Below, in pieces: positions 1 to 7,794 of a stretch of DNA of 59,081 bases. Below the pieces are notes generated by a model. The model made no database searches. It was not told the DNA's origin and was given only the letters and a program-made list of their open reading frames with translations. The position numbers and the translations under genes were made by a program. Every line of letters starts with the position of its first letter. Within the stretch, counting starts at the first letter, position 1. The stretch covers positions 1-59,081 of the forward strand of contig NZ_FMWS01000035.1 of NCBI RefSeq assembly GCF_900103255.1. Direction: 5' to 3'. Source of the stretch: Gilliamella bombi (GTDB lineage Bacteria > Pseudomonadota > Gammaproteobacteria > Enterobacterales > Orbaceae).

Positions 1-206
1 CGGAAGCGACATTTAAAACAATTAAAACGGAATTTGTAAAAGGCCAACGTTTCAACTCAACGGCTGAGTTACAACGCGCTTTTTCGGCTTATGCCTATTG
101 GTATAATCATAAACGATTACATTCTTCGTTAGGCTACTTGCCTCCCGTTGAATTTAAAAAACACTTACCCCTTAATTTTTTTGTTTGAAAATGTGTTGCC
201 ATTCCA
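1..206 (+). mobile_element. Right end of an IS3-family insertion sequence
   Basis: The window opens inside an insertion sequence. The transposase C-terminus stops at 188. The element appears to end at about 206 with ...TTGCCATTCCA, which read inward begins TGGAATGGCAACAC and looks like an IS3-family terminal inverted repeat. The sequence after 206 resumes exactly within the integrase codons on the opposite strand, which fixes the junction. The left end, and so the other repeat and target duplication, lies outside the window. Confidence 0.8.
3..188 (+). CDS. IS3-family transposase OrfB, C-terminal fragment (partial at window edge)
   Basis: This is the last 61 codons of a DDE (rve-type) transposase, open from the window edge to TGA at 186-188. 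It contains the C-terminal signature of IS3-family OrfB proteins: the invariant Glu region at the start (EATFKTIKTE), then the block AYWYNHKRLHSSLGYLPP followed by VEF. OrfB catalyses strand transfer of the element, normally as an OrfAB frameshift fusion. The 5' part lies left of the window, so whether the copy is intact cannot be told. Its insertion has removed the catalytic half of the neighbouring integrase. Confidence 0.88.
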   Translation, partial: EATFKTIKTEFVKGQRFNSTAELQRAFSAYAYWYNHKRLHSSLGYLPPVEFKKHLPLNFFV

Positions 207-650
207 GATTGATTTATCACCAATATAAGGAAATAAATGTAACTCTAACGATTCCCACGTTCTTTTTAAGGTGCTTTCAGTTAGTCCTTTACCACTTTTA
301 ACTTTAAACCAATCAGCGGCTACCTTTTTAAAGGTGCTAGTAATTTCGTCATGTTTACGTTGTTCTTGTTCTGCTTTGTGCTCTTGAGGATCTACACCTT
401 GCTTTATTAATTCTCGCGCTTCATCTCGTTGTTTTCGCGCTTGCTGTAGTGAAACCTCAGGATAACTACCGAAGCTAATTAATGCGCCCTTTTTGGTATA
501 TGGACGCGTATACTTAAAACGCCAGATTTTAGAATTATTCGATTTAACTAAGAGATACATACCACCGCCATCAAATAAAGAGTAATCTTTATCTCTTGGT
601 TTGGCTGCTTTTATTTGGGTGTCTGTTAATGGATGTGTTTTCCTTGCCAT
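207..650 (-). pseudogene. P4-type tyrosine integrase, N-terminal half, truncated by IS insertion
   Basis: The translation from ATG at 650 begins MARKTHPLTDTQIKAAKPRD and continues as the DUF4102 arm-binding domain found in phage P4-like and island integrases (LFDGGGMYL, then FGSYPEVSLQQAR). It then enters the SAM-like core-binding domain and stops matching after PYIGDKSI, at the insertion-sequence junction near 207. An in-frame ATG at 680 exists, but homology favours 650. The family is normally about 400 residues with a C-terminal R-H-R-Y catalytic domain. Only about 148 residues remain, so recombination activity must be lost unless another copy supplies it. The gene points away from the tRNA-Ala 3' end about 185 bp away, the usual arrangement for an element integrated in a tRNA gene, so the element should lie to the left. 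Confidence 0.85.
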
Positions 651-658
651 AATTATTT

Positions 659-710
659 TAGGTATACGATATATAAGCATATTGCGTCTGTATACCTAAG
701 CATATACCTA
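659..710. repeat. Inverted TAGGTATAC/GTATACCTA repeats in front of the integrase
   Basis: TAGGTATAC (659-667) and GTATACCTA (690-698) form a perfect 9-bp inverted pair, and a near copy ATATACCTA lies at 702-710. They sit immediately upstream of the integrase ATG. They could be integrase arm-type or excisionase sites, or an operator controlling int. The sequence shows the repeats; the role is inferred. Confidence 0.6.
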
Positions 711-833
711 AAAATTATGGTTGTAAATGTACCTTACTGATACTTAATGGGCAACAAAATAGACTTTAAGGCTTGTTATTACTGGGTTTGGTGTACTTTG
801 TAGGGTTTAAAAGAATGTTACTGATTATTGAAT

Positions 834-909
834 TGGTGGAGCTAAGCGGGATCGAACCGCTGGCCTCCTGCGTGCAAGGCAGGCGCTCTCCCAGCTGAGC
901 TATAGCCCC
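834..909 (-). tRNA. tRNA-Ala (anticodon UGC)
   Basis: The reverse complement starts GGGGCTATAGCTCAGCTGGG, has the anticodon stem-loop CCTGCCTTGCACGCAGG with anticodon TGC, a T-loop GGTTCGATCC, and ends in TCCACCA, so CCA is encoded. It closely matches E. coli tRNA-Ala(UGC). It is not within an rRNA operon here. The 3' end faces the truncated integrase, so the T-arm/acceptor region is the probable integration site. No second attachment-site copy is visible in the window. Confidence 0.96.
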
Positions 910-1002
910 AAATGAAAAGGATAAAACTGTGGCTAATAATATGCAACTAAAAGATAAGTGTCAATTGATTTGATGTTATTTGTTTGAAAAACAGTCTACT
1001 AA

Positions 1003-1027
1003 AACTCTGCCAATTAATGGCAGAGTT
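1003..1027 (-). terminator. Hairpin downstream of secF
   Basis: AACTCTGCCA (1003-1012) pairs perfectly with TGGCAGAGTT (1018-1027) around a 5-nt loop, just beyond the secF stop. The U-tract in the secF direction is short (TTTT then AG), so it is a probable but not ideal intrinsic terminator of the yajC-secD-secF unit. Confidence 0.65.
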
Positions 1028-1034
1028 CACATAA

Positions 1035-2036
1035 TTAACGCAATATTGAAGGTTGATCTGCACCTTCAGCTTCAATTTTTGGTGGCATAAAGTGTTCACG
1101 TTTTACGCCTAATTTGAGTGACATATACGCAGCCACATAAATTGATGAGATTGTACCAAGCACAATACCAACGCCTAATGTTTCAGAGAAACCTTTTAAC
1201 ATTGAACCGCCAAAGATATACAAAATGATGACTACTGCAAGGGTTGTTCCTGATGTCATCAAAGTACGGTGCAATGTTTGTGTTAACGAGATGTTGATAA
1301 CATCATAAGGCTCTGCTCGTCGAATCTTTCTAAAATTCTCACGAATTCGGTCGAAAACTACAATGGTATCATTGAGCGAATAACCAATTATCGATAACAT
1401 TGCAGCAATGATAGTTAAATCTAATTCACGTTCAAATAACGATAGATAACCTGCGGTGATGATAACATCATGCGCTAAGGCAACAACGGCACCAGTACCA
1501 AATCGCCATTCAAAACGAAAGGCAATATAGATTAAAATACACACTAATGCGGCGCAGATTGCCAAAATACCATCTTGGGCAAGTTCAGAGCCTACTGTTG
1601 GTCCTACAAATTCAATACGTTTGATTTGAGCATCGGCATCAATATCTTTATGTATTAAATTGGAAATTTTTGTACCTAGTGCATTATCAATAGCAGATGA
1701 CGTACTGCCATCTTCTTGTTTAGCTGAAGGTAATCGAATAATGATATCTTTACTGCTACCATAATATTGTACTATCGGCTCATGATAGCCAGCGTCGCGT
1801 AAACTGTTACGAAGGTCATCAAGGTTAACCACTTTTGTTACTGTGAGTTCTACTGTCGTACCGCCAGTGAAGTCTTGTCCTAGATTAAATCCTTTAACAA
1901 AAATAACCACAAACGATGCAACTACCAATAACATTGAAATAACAAAAGCAATAAAGCCAAATTTTAAAAAGTCGAGGACTCTGCGACCATGATTTAAATC
2001 TCTAACATCATGATTTTCTTTTTTATTAATAACCAC
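1035..2036 (-). CDS. secF: Protein translocase subunit SecF
   Basis: SecF is an inner-membrane RND-type subunit that, with SecD, uses the proton gradient to finish export of proteins through SecYEG. The 333-residue product (E. coli about 323) has an N-terminal membrane segment at about 25-50, the family motif GQDFTGGTTVEL, a periplasmic P4 domain, and five further membrane segments including GYSLNDTIVVFDRIRENFR. It starts with GTG; GAGG lies just upstream. It follows secD after a 9-nt gap, in the conserved order yajC-secD-secF, and ends at a hairpin before tRNA-Ala. No anomalies are seen. Confidence 0.97.
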   Translation of the reverse strand: MVINKKENHDVRDLNHGRRVLDFLKFGFIAFVISMLLVVASFVVIFVKGFNLGQDFTGGTTVELTVTKVVNLDDLRNSLRDAGYHEPIVQYYGSSKDIIIRLPSAKQEDGSTSSAIDNALGTKISNLIHKDIDADAQIKRIEFVGPTVGSELAQDGILAICAALVCILIYIAFRFEWRFGTGAVVALAHDVIITAGYLSLFERELDLTIIAAMLSIIGYSLNDTIVVFDRIRENFRKIRRAEPYDVINISLTQTLHRTLMTSGTTLAVVIILYIFGGSMLKGFSETLGVGIVLGTISSIYVAAYMSLKLGVKREHFMPPKIEAEGADQPSILR

Positions 2037-2045
2037 AATAAACCT

Positions 2046-3902
2046 CTAAATTGATAACTTATTAACACGGCGTCCGCCATAAATAAGATTGGCTAATGCG
2101 CGAGTACCAACAATCGATGTAAACATTGATGTTACAATACCGATGCCTAATGTAATGGCAAAGCCTTTAATTGAGCCTGTACCAACAGCATAAAGAATAA
2201 CAGCTGTAATTAATGTTGTTAGGTTGGCGTCAAAAATACTGCTCCAAGCACCAGCATACCCTTCATTAATTGCATGCTGAACACTGCGTCCATTGCTAAG
2301 TTCTTCTTTTATTCTTTCATTAATCAGTACGTTGGCATCAACAGCCATGCCAACGGTTAACACAATACCCGCAATACCTGGCATGCTTAGCGTTGCCCCA
2401 GGAAGTAAAGACATTGCACCAACAATTAAAATTAAGTTAGCAACTAACGCAAGGCTAGCAAATACGCCAAACAGACGATACATCACTAACATAAAGATGA
2501 CTGAAATCGCTAAACCCCATGCGCAAGATTCTAACCCTTGAGTTATATTTTCTTGCCCCATTGATGGTCCAACAGTGCGCTCTTCAATAATTTGGATCGG
2601 AGCAATTAAAGCCCCTGCACGTAATAATAATGATAAATTTTTAGCTTCATCAATATTACCAATACCCCTTACTTGAAAACGGTCACTAAAAATACCATCA
2701 ATTGTTGCTACATTAATAACACGTTCTTGTTTTTCAAGAACTGGTTTGTCGTTTTCATCACGTTTACCTGTGTCTTTGTATTCAACAAACAATGTTGCCA
2801 TCGCTTTATGAAGATTTTTTTGGGTAAAATCAAACATTCTTTTACCCCCCGAGCCATCAAGAGTAATAGCAACTTCGGGTTGACCATATTGATTAGCACG
2901 ATATGAAGAATCAGTTATATGATCCCCTGTTAATACAATACGCTTATAAAGTAGTACTGGGCGACCGCTCTCCATATATTTAATTTCTGAGCCATAAGGA
3001 ACACGCATGTCACCATTTAGGATGGCAGGCAAGTTAGGGGTATTTTCTTCATTAACTTGTCTAAATTCAAGTGTTGCTGTTGCTCCTAAAATACGTTTAG
3101 CTAATGCTGTGTCTTGTATACCCGGTAATTCAACAACTATACGATCTGCACCTTGGCGTTGAACAATTGGTTCAGCAACACCTAACTGATTAACACGATT
3201 TCGTAAAATTGTAGTGTTTTGTTGTACAGCATCGCTTTTGGCTTGTTGTAACCGTTGCTCACTGACATTAATTACAATAGCATTAACACTTTGAGAAACA
3301 ACTTTGAAATCTTGTATACCGTTGATCTTAGTGATAGCTTTATTGCGATCTTCAGTATTGTCAAATTGTATTAAAATTTGCTGATTACTATCTTTACTGA
3401 TCGTTTTATAATTTAATTTGCTATTAGTAAATTCGGTTTTTATGTTTTCAATAGATTGTTCAGTGAGTTTACTTAATGCGGTTGTCATATCGACTTCCAT
3501 TAAAAAGTGAACACCACCACGCAAATCAAGACCCAGCTTCATTGGTTCTGCACCTAACACCGTAAGCCAAGTTGGGGTTGCTGGTGCTAAATTTAATGCA
3601 ACGATATACTGCTCACCTAATGCTTCGGATATAATTTCTTTTGCTTTAAGCTGCGTATCGTTATCACCAAGACGAATTAAAATGGACTTATTTTCGTAAA
3701 CCAGTGATTTTGGTTTGATATGATTATCAGTTAAAAGTTTTTTGATTTTATCTTGCGTAGCAACGTTAATTTCAGCTGTATCTGATCCTGAAATTTGTAT
3801 AGCAGGATCTTCACCATAAATATTTGGAAGTGCATAAAGAAGGCCGAGGCAAATTACGACGACCAACATAATGTACTTCCACAAAGGATAACGGTTTAAC
3901 AC
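2046..3902 (-). CDS. secD: Protein translocase subunit SecD
   Basis: SecD is the larger RND subunit assisting the SecYEG translocon on the periplasmic side. The 618-residue protein (E. coli 615) starts with GTG as in E. coli, with MLNRYPLWKY entering the first membrane helix, followed by a large periplasmic domain containing MKLGLDLRGGVHFLMEVD at about 120. The C-terminal membrane domain has the conserved GMAVDANVLINERIKEE. A charged C-terminal stretch (YGGRRVNKLSI) ends the protein. It is co-transcribed with yajC and secF. Confidence 0.97.
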   Translation of the reverse strand: MLNRYPLWKYIMLVVVICLGLLYALPNIYGEDPAIQISGSDTAEINVATQDKIKKLLTDNHIKPKSLVYENKSILIRLGDNDTQLKAKEIISEALGEQYIVALNLAPATPTWLTVLGAEPMKLGLDLRGGVHFLMEVDMTTALSKLTEQSIENIKTEFTNSKLNYKTISKDSNQQILIQFDNTEDRNKAITKINGIQDFKVVSQSVNAIVINVSEQRLQQAKSDAVQQNTTILRNRVNQLGVAEPIVQRQGADRIVVELPGIQDTALAKRILGATATLEFRQVNEENTPNLPAILNGDMRVPYGSEIKYMESGRPVLLYKRIVLTGDHITDSSYRANQYGQPEVAITLDGSGGKRMFDFTQKNLHKAMATLFVEYKDTGKRDENDKPVLEKQERVINVATIDGIFSDRFQVRGIGNIDEAKNLSLLLRAGALIAPIQIIEERTVGPSMGQENITQGLESCAWGLAISVIFMLVMYRLFGVFASLALVANLILIVGAMSLLPGATLSMPGIAGIVLTVGMAVDANVLINERIKEELSNGRSVQHAINEGYAGAWSSIFDANLTTLITAVILYAVGTGSIKGFAITLGIGIVTSMFTSIVGTRALANLIYGGRRVNKLSI

Positions 3903-3970
3903 GACATATTCTCTTGTGGTATTAGGTAATTAATACAATGAACAATAATAGCGAATAAATACTATTTCTA

Positions 3971-4303
3971 TTATAGTGATTTCATTGTCCCTTTTGGTAA
4001 GACTGATGTAATAAAGTCACGTTTGATCACAACTTCAGTCGTATCATTTAATTCTAACGCAATGTAACCATTTTCGTTAACTTTTGATACACGACCAATA
4101 AGTCCACCATTAGTTAACACTTCATCACCTTTTGAAATAGAAGCCATTAGATCACGATGAGCTTTGGCACGTTTTTGCTGAGGTCGCATAATCATAAAGT
4201 AGAAAAATAGCCCAAAAACTACTAACATGATTAGTAAAAAATAAGGATTGCTTTCAGTGGCTTGCCCATCAGTAGCATAAGCATTAGAGATTAAAAAGTC
4301 CAT
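3971..4303 (-). CDS. yajC: Sec translocon accessory protein YajC
   Basis: This 110-residue protein has a short N-terminus, one membrane helix (about 20-40), and the family motif MRPQQKRAKAHRDLMASI, then a cytoplasmic domain with KGDEVLTNGGLIGRV. YajC forms a holo-translocon with SecD, SecF and YidC. Its start is supported by an AGAGG-type ribosome site upstream. In E. coli it follows tgt; here the gene on the upstream side is nuoN, so the queA-tgt link is broken. Confidence 0.96.
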   Translation of the reverse strand: MDFLISNAYATDGQATESNPYFLLIMLVVFGLFFYFMIMRPQQKRAKAHRDLMASISKGDEVLTNGGLIGRVSKVNENGYIALELNDTTEVVIKRDFITSVLPKGTMKSL

Positions 4304-4384
4304 ATTGGTCCTCTTGATTAAAATAAATTTTAAAGGTCGGAATTATAACATAATAAATTAAGCTATTATTAACTATTTCTTGTC

Positions 4385-4421
4385 AAAAAGTTTCAGATAA
4401 CTATGCGTTCTAGTATAAAAA
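4385..4421 (+). repeat. Dispersed 37-bp intergenic element, copy 1
   Basis: An AAAAAG-TTTCAG block, a central ATAACTATG, then a second TTC(T)AG followed by TATAAAAA. It matches elements at 31211-31247 and, inverted, 56602-56638. This copy has diverged at a few positions (GCGTTCTAG instead of GTGTTTCAG). It lies between yajC and nuoN, both on the minus strand. Confidence 0.75.
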
Positions 4422-4489
4422 CAAAGCATTCAATACTACCTAGGTTGATATAATTCCACCAATAAAACGATGTGGCAGATAAATGTTAA

Positions 4490-6226
4490 TTAGGTTGCCA
4501 AATATTGCGCCATACTAACTAAATTAAATAGCCATTTAGGGTATATTCCACAAAGCATCGTCAATAAGGCACATAACACAATGATTAATTCACTTATTCT
4601 AATATCAGTCCATTTTAATTTAATTGAAGATTTGCTTGATATTAGATCATCACGACAAACAGGTCTTATATAAAGGTTTATAATTAAGCTAGCATAGAAG
4701 TAAAGACCTAATGCACTGCCAATAACAACGGCAGCGACTAACCACCATAATTCGGCGGTTACACCTAATAACACCAGTAAAAATCGTCCAACAAATCCCG
4801 CAGTTAAGGGAGTTCCCGCTAAAGATAAAAGTCCAACTCCCATGGCTAATGCTAGGATTGGCCTTCGCCAAAATAGTCCTGATAGGTCAATTTCGTTTTC
4901 ATGATCTTGAAGTTCATCAGAGTGTGAATCTAAACTGATCGCACCTAAAATACAGATATTAGCTAAAATATATCCAATTAGATAAACACCAATAGTTTCT
5001 AATGCTAATACTTGATATTGCACAGCTATTAATGCCGTTAATAAATATCCAAAATGTGCTATCGATGAATAAGCTAATAGTCGCTTTAAACTACTTTGCA
5101 TTAGCGCCAATAAGTTACCCCACAGAATAGAGCAAAACGCCATAATAACTAAAATAATACGAATAGTTTCATTGTTAACAATAGGTGCCAATAAAAAAAG
5201 TCTTGCGATAGCACAAAAAATTGCAACTTTTCCGACTGTTGATAACAATAAGGCAACTATTGTTGGTGCACCTTGATAAACATCTGGTAACCAAAGTTGA
5301 AATGGTACAAGAGATAATTTAAAACCGATGCCGACTAGCATTAAGCACACACCTATCAGTAATAATAGACTTGGATAAGACATTGTTGAGAGTTGATAAC
5401 TTAAACCACTAAAAGTAAGTTCTCCAGTAGTTGCATAATAAAAAGCAATCCCCATTAATAAAAACACGCTGGCGATAGCAGATAAAATCATGTATTTAAC
5501 TGCGGCTTCCAATGAATGGGTCTGCGTATATTGATAACCAATTAATCCAACAAATGGAATAGATAATAGTTCGATCCCAATAAAAAATGCAATTAAATGG
5601 CTTGCGTAAACAAGTGTTACACCACCTAATGCCATGAAAAGTAAAATTAAATAAAATAATCCATGATGATTCTGTTCTTGTTTAAACCAGCGATAAGCAA
5701 AACATGCAACTGAAATAGATATCATTAAAATCAAACTGGTGTAAAGTAGCCCATAGCCATCACAAGTAAAAAGAGCTGTGATATGGTGTGCTTTCCACTC
5801 GTCTGTTGACTCATCATCAATATTCGAATTATCCCCAAAATTAGAATTAGTATCGATATTTTTATTGTCAATGCTATTATCTTCGGTATTACTATCAATA
5901 TTTAAAGTTTTATCTTCATTAGATGATTCGGTCGTTTCTGTAGACACCGTATCAATTGCAATAGTTTCTTCACTCGATCGGATTTGTTCTTTAGCTGGCT
6001 CTGAAATCGATGCTGATATTTGCATATTATCACTGCTGATATCTGTAATAGCTTGAGTACTAAAAGAAATTTTATATCCAACCATCACAGAGCAAATTAA
6101 AGCACAGGTTAATCCGCATACCGTTAAAATAGCACATCCTTTGGTACTTAGCTTAAAAGCAAATAGTAAAGATAAAAAAACGATGATGGCTAGACTTAAT
6201 ACAAGAATGGGTGATAAAGCTATCAT
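4490..6226 (-). CDS. nuoN: NADH-quinone oxidoreductase subunit N with an acidic periplasmic insertion
   Basis: NuoN is one of the three antiporter-like membrane subunits of complex I. Most signatures are intact: the TM5 Glu in FFIGIELLSIP, Lys in SLEAAVKYMIL, the TM7 Lys in GFKLSLVPF and TM8 Lys in STVGKVAIF. Two changes stand out against E. coli: VPFHLW is VPFQLW, and the TM12 Lys in GFIGKF is Arg (GFVGRF). The protein has 578 residues against about 485 in E. coli. The excess is a low-complexity stretch at about residues 58-148, rich in Ser, Thr, Asp, Asn and Glu, between TM2 and TM3, on the periplasmic side by known topology. It is the last gene of nuoJKLMN, 6 nt after nuoM. Confidence 0.93.
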   Translation of the reverse strand: MIALSPILVLSLAIIVFLSLLFAFKLSTKGCAILTVCGLTCALICSVMVGYKISFSTQAITDISSDNMQISASISEPAKEQIRSSEETIAIDTVSTETTESSNEDKTLNIDSNTEDNSIDNKNIDTNSNFGDNSNIDDESTDEWKAHHITALFTCDGYGLLYTSLILMISISVACFAYRWFKQEQNHHGLFYLILLFMALGGVTLVYASHLIAFFIGIELLSIPFVGLIGYQYTQTHSLEAAVKYMILSAIASVFLLMGIAFYYATTGELTFSGLSYQLSTMSYPSLLLLIGVCLMLVGIGFKLSLVPFQLWLPDVYQGAPTIVALLLSTVGKVAIFCAIARLFLLAPIVNNETIRIILVIMAFCSILWGNLLALMQSSLKRLLAYSSIAHFGYLLTALIAVQYQVLALETIGVYLIGYILANICILGAISLDSHSDELQDHENEIDLSGLFWRRPILALAMGVGLLSLAGTPLTAGFVGRFLLVLLGVTAELWWLVAAVVIGSALGLYFYASLIINLYIRPVCRDDLISSKSSIKLKWTDIRISELIIVLCALLTMLCGIYPKWLFNLVSMAQYLAT

Positions 6227-6232
6227 AGTTTA

Positions 6233-7777
6233 TTACTCCCCTACCCGCTCTATGGTTATGTATTGCTGTGTTTGATTTACGACAGAATAAGACATATCTA
6301 AAACTACTTGAGGATATAAACCGATAAAAATAAGTACACTTAAAATACTTGATAATAATAAAAGATCTTTCTTACTAAGCTGGCATTTTGTTGCAGCTCC
6401 TTTATCAACTACACCATAAAAAATTGGCTGTATACGTACAATAAATGAAATGGACAGTAATAATAAACCAATTACTAGTAAAATTGTATAATAGGAAAAA
6501 GCATTATAACTACCAAGCAACATCATATAATTCCCAATAAAATTAGCCGTACCAGGAATGCCTAACACTGCCAATATAAAAAACAAAGTAAAAGAAGATA
6601 AATAAGGCACTCTTTCTTTAAGCCCAACAAATTGATTTATATTTCGCGTTGAATAACATTCAACTAATAATCCACTAATTATAAACATGCCGACGATTGC
6701 CAAATTAATGGCTATCATTTGAATAACCACACCTTGATAAGCAAGAACAGAACCACTATAGATTATTGCAGTTACAAATCCCATTAAAGCAATATGAATA
6801 TAAGCTATTAGCTTTTTAATATCAGTTTGGTTAAAAGCAAGTAAAGCAGCATAAACAACCGTAAGTAGTGCAAATGCTAACATTAACGGCATAATAATGA
6901 TTGATGCATTAGGAAATAATGGTATAACAAAACGCAATAAGCCAAATGCAGCTGTGTTAAGTAATAATCCACTAATCATCATTGAGCCAGTTGTTGAAGA
7001 TTCAATATGGGCTTCAATAAACCAACCATGAAATGGAACAAATGGTATACGAACAATAAAAGCAGCTAAAAATCCTAGCATAATTAAAAATTCAGTATAA
7101 CTTGAAATTGGCGTTTTGGTTAATTCTTGATAATCAAACGTCCAATGTCCTGTTAAATTCCAGTTAATCAAAGCTAATGAAACTATCGAAATTAGCATAA
7201 GTAAACTGCTCACTTGAGTATAAATCAGGAATTTACTTGCACCATTAAAACGCAATTGCGAACTTGAATCTCGTCGTCCCCATAAGGAGATTAAAAAATA
7301 GATGGGGATTGCTACAGCTTCCCAAAAGAAAAACATTAAAAATAAGTCAGTGATTACAAATAACATCATGATTGCCGATGTCATAAATAATAGACATAAG
7401 TAAAATAGACCAAGATTGTTTAAGCTTTCTTTACTAGAATAGATAATAGTCAATAATACAATAAATAAGGTTGAGGTAATAACAACCATAGATAAACCAT
7501 CTAAGACAAGATGAAAACGAATTCCTAATAGAGGGATCCATTCTAGATTAAATTCTTTTACCCAATTTCCCCCTTGATTTAATATATTTATAGCATCTAT
7601 CCATAATAATATCGACATCAATAATGTAAGAAAAATAGTAATAAAAGCTACAATTATTGGTAATTTTGACCAACGCATTTGTACATTGGCTGAAACAACG
7701 CCTCTTTGTAAACATACATGGCATAACCAACCAATAAATCCGCCTATTATAGGTAAAAAAACGAGCCATAATAACAT
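6233..7777 (-). CDS. nuoM: NADH-quinone oxidoreductase subunit M with substituted channel residues
   Basis: NuoM (514 residues; E. coli 509) is the central antiporter-like subunit of the complex I membrane arm. About 14 membrane segments are visible and homology runs end to end. The TM5 Glu (FFFWEAVAIP) and the Lys in GASKFLIYT are kept. By eye against E. coli, the TM7 Lys (AVKMPVVP, K234) is Arg here (IVRIPFVP), the TM8 Lys (LLKTAAYG, K265) is Asn (LLNTAAFG), the SHMGFV His is Ala (ALMGFV), MIAHGL is MIAINL, and the TM12 Glu (GEFMILFG, E407) is Asn (GNYMMLLG). These positions carry the proton path in the family, so pumping through this subunit is doubtful. The frame is fully open, which argues against a plain pseudogene. 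Confidence 0.93.
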   Translation of the reverse strand: MLLWLVFLPIIGGFIGWLCHVCLQRGVVSANVQMRWSKLPIIVAFITIFLTLLMSILLWIDAINILNQGGNWVKEFNLEWIPLLGIRFHLVLDGLSMVVITSTLFIVLLTIIYSSKESLNNLGLFYLCLLFMTSAIMMLFVITDLFLMFFFWEAVAIPIYFLISLWGRRDSSSQLRFNGASKFLIYTQVSSLLMLISIVSLALINWNLTGHWTFDYQELTKTPISSYTEFLIMLGFLAAFIVRIPFVPFHGWFIEAHIESSTTGSMMISGLLLNTAAFGLLRFVIPLFPNASIIIMPLMLAFALLTVVYAALLAFNQTDIKKLIAYIHIALMGFVTAIIYSGSVLAYQGVVIQMIAINLAIVGMFIISGLLVECYSTRNINQFVGLKERVPYLSSFTLFFILAVLGIPGTANFIGNYMMLLGSYNAFSYYTILLVIGLLLLSISFIVRIQPIFYGVVDKGAATKCQLSKKDLLLLSSILSVLIFIGLYPQVVLDMSYSVVNQTQQYITIERVGE

Positions 7778-7794
7778 GAATGATTACACCTTTA

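Noticed and set aside
5778-6056. Plus-strand open frame of 92 codons opposite the nuoN insertion
   Set aside because: It is the antisense of the low-complexity acidic insertion; Ser/Asp codons read backwards rarely give stops. It has no ribosome site or homology.
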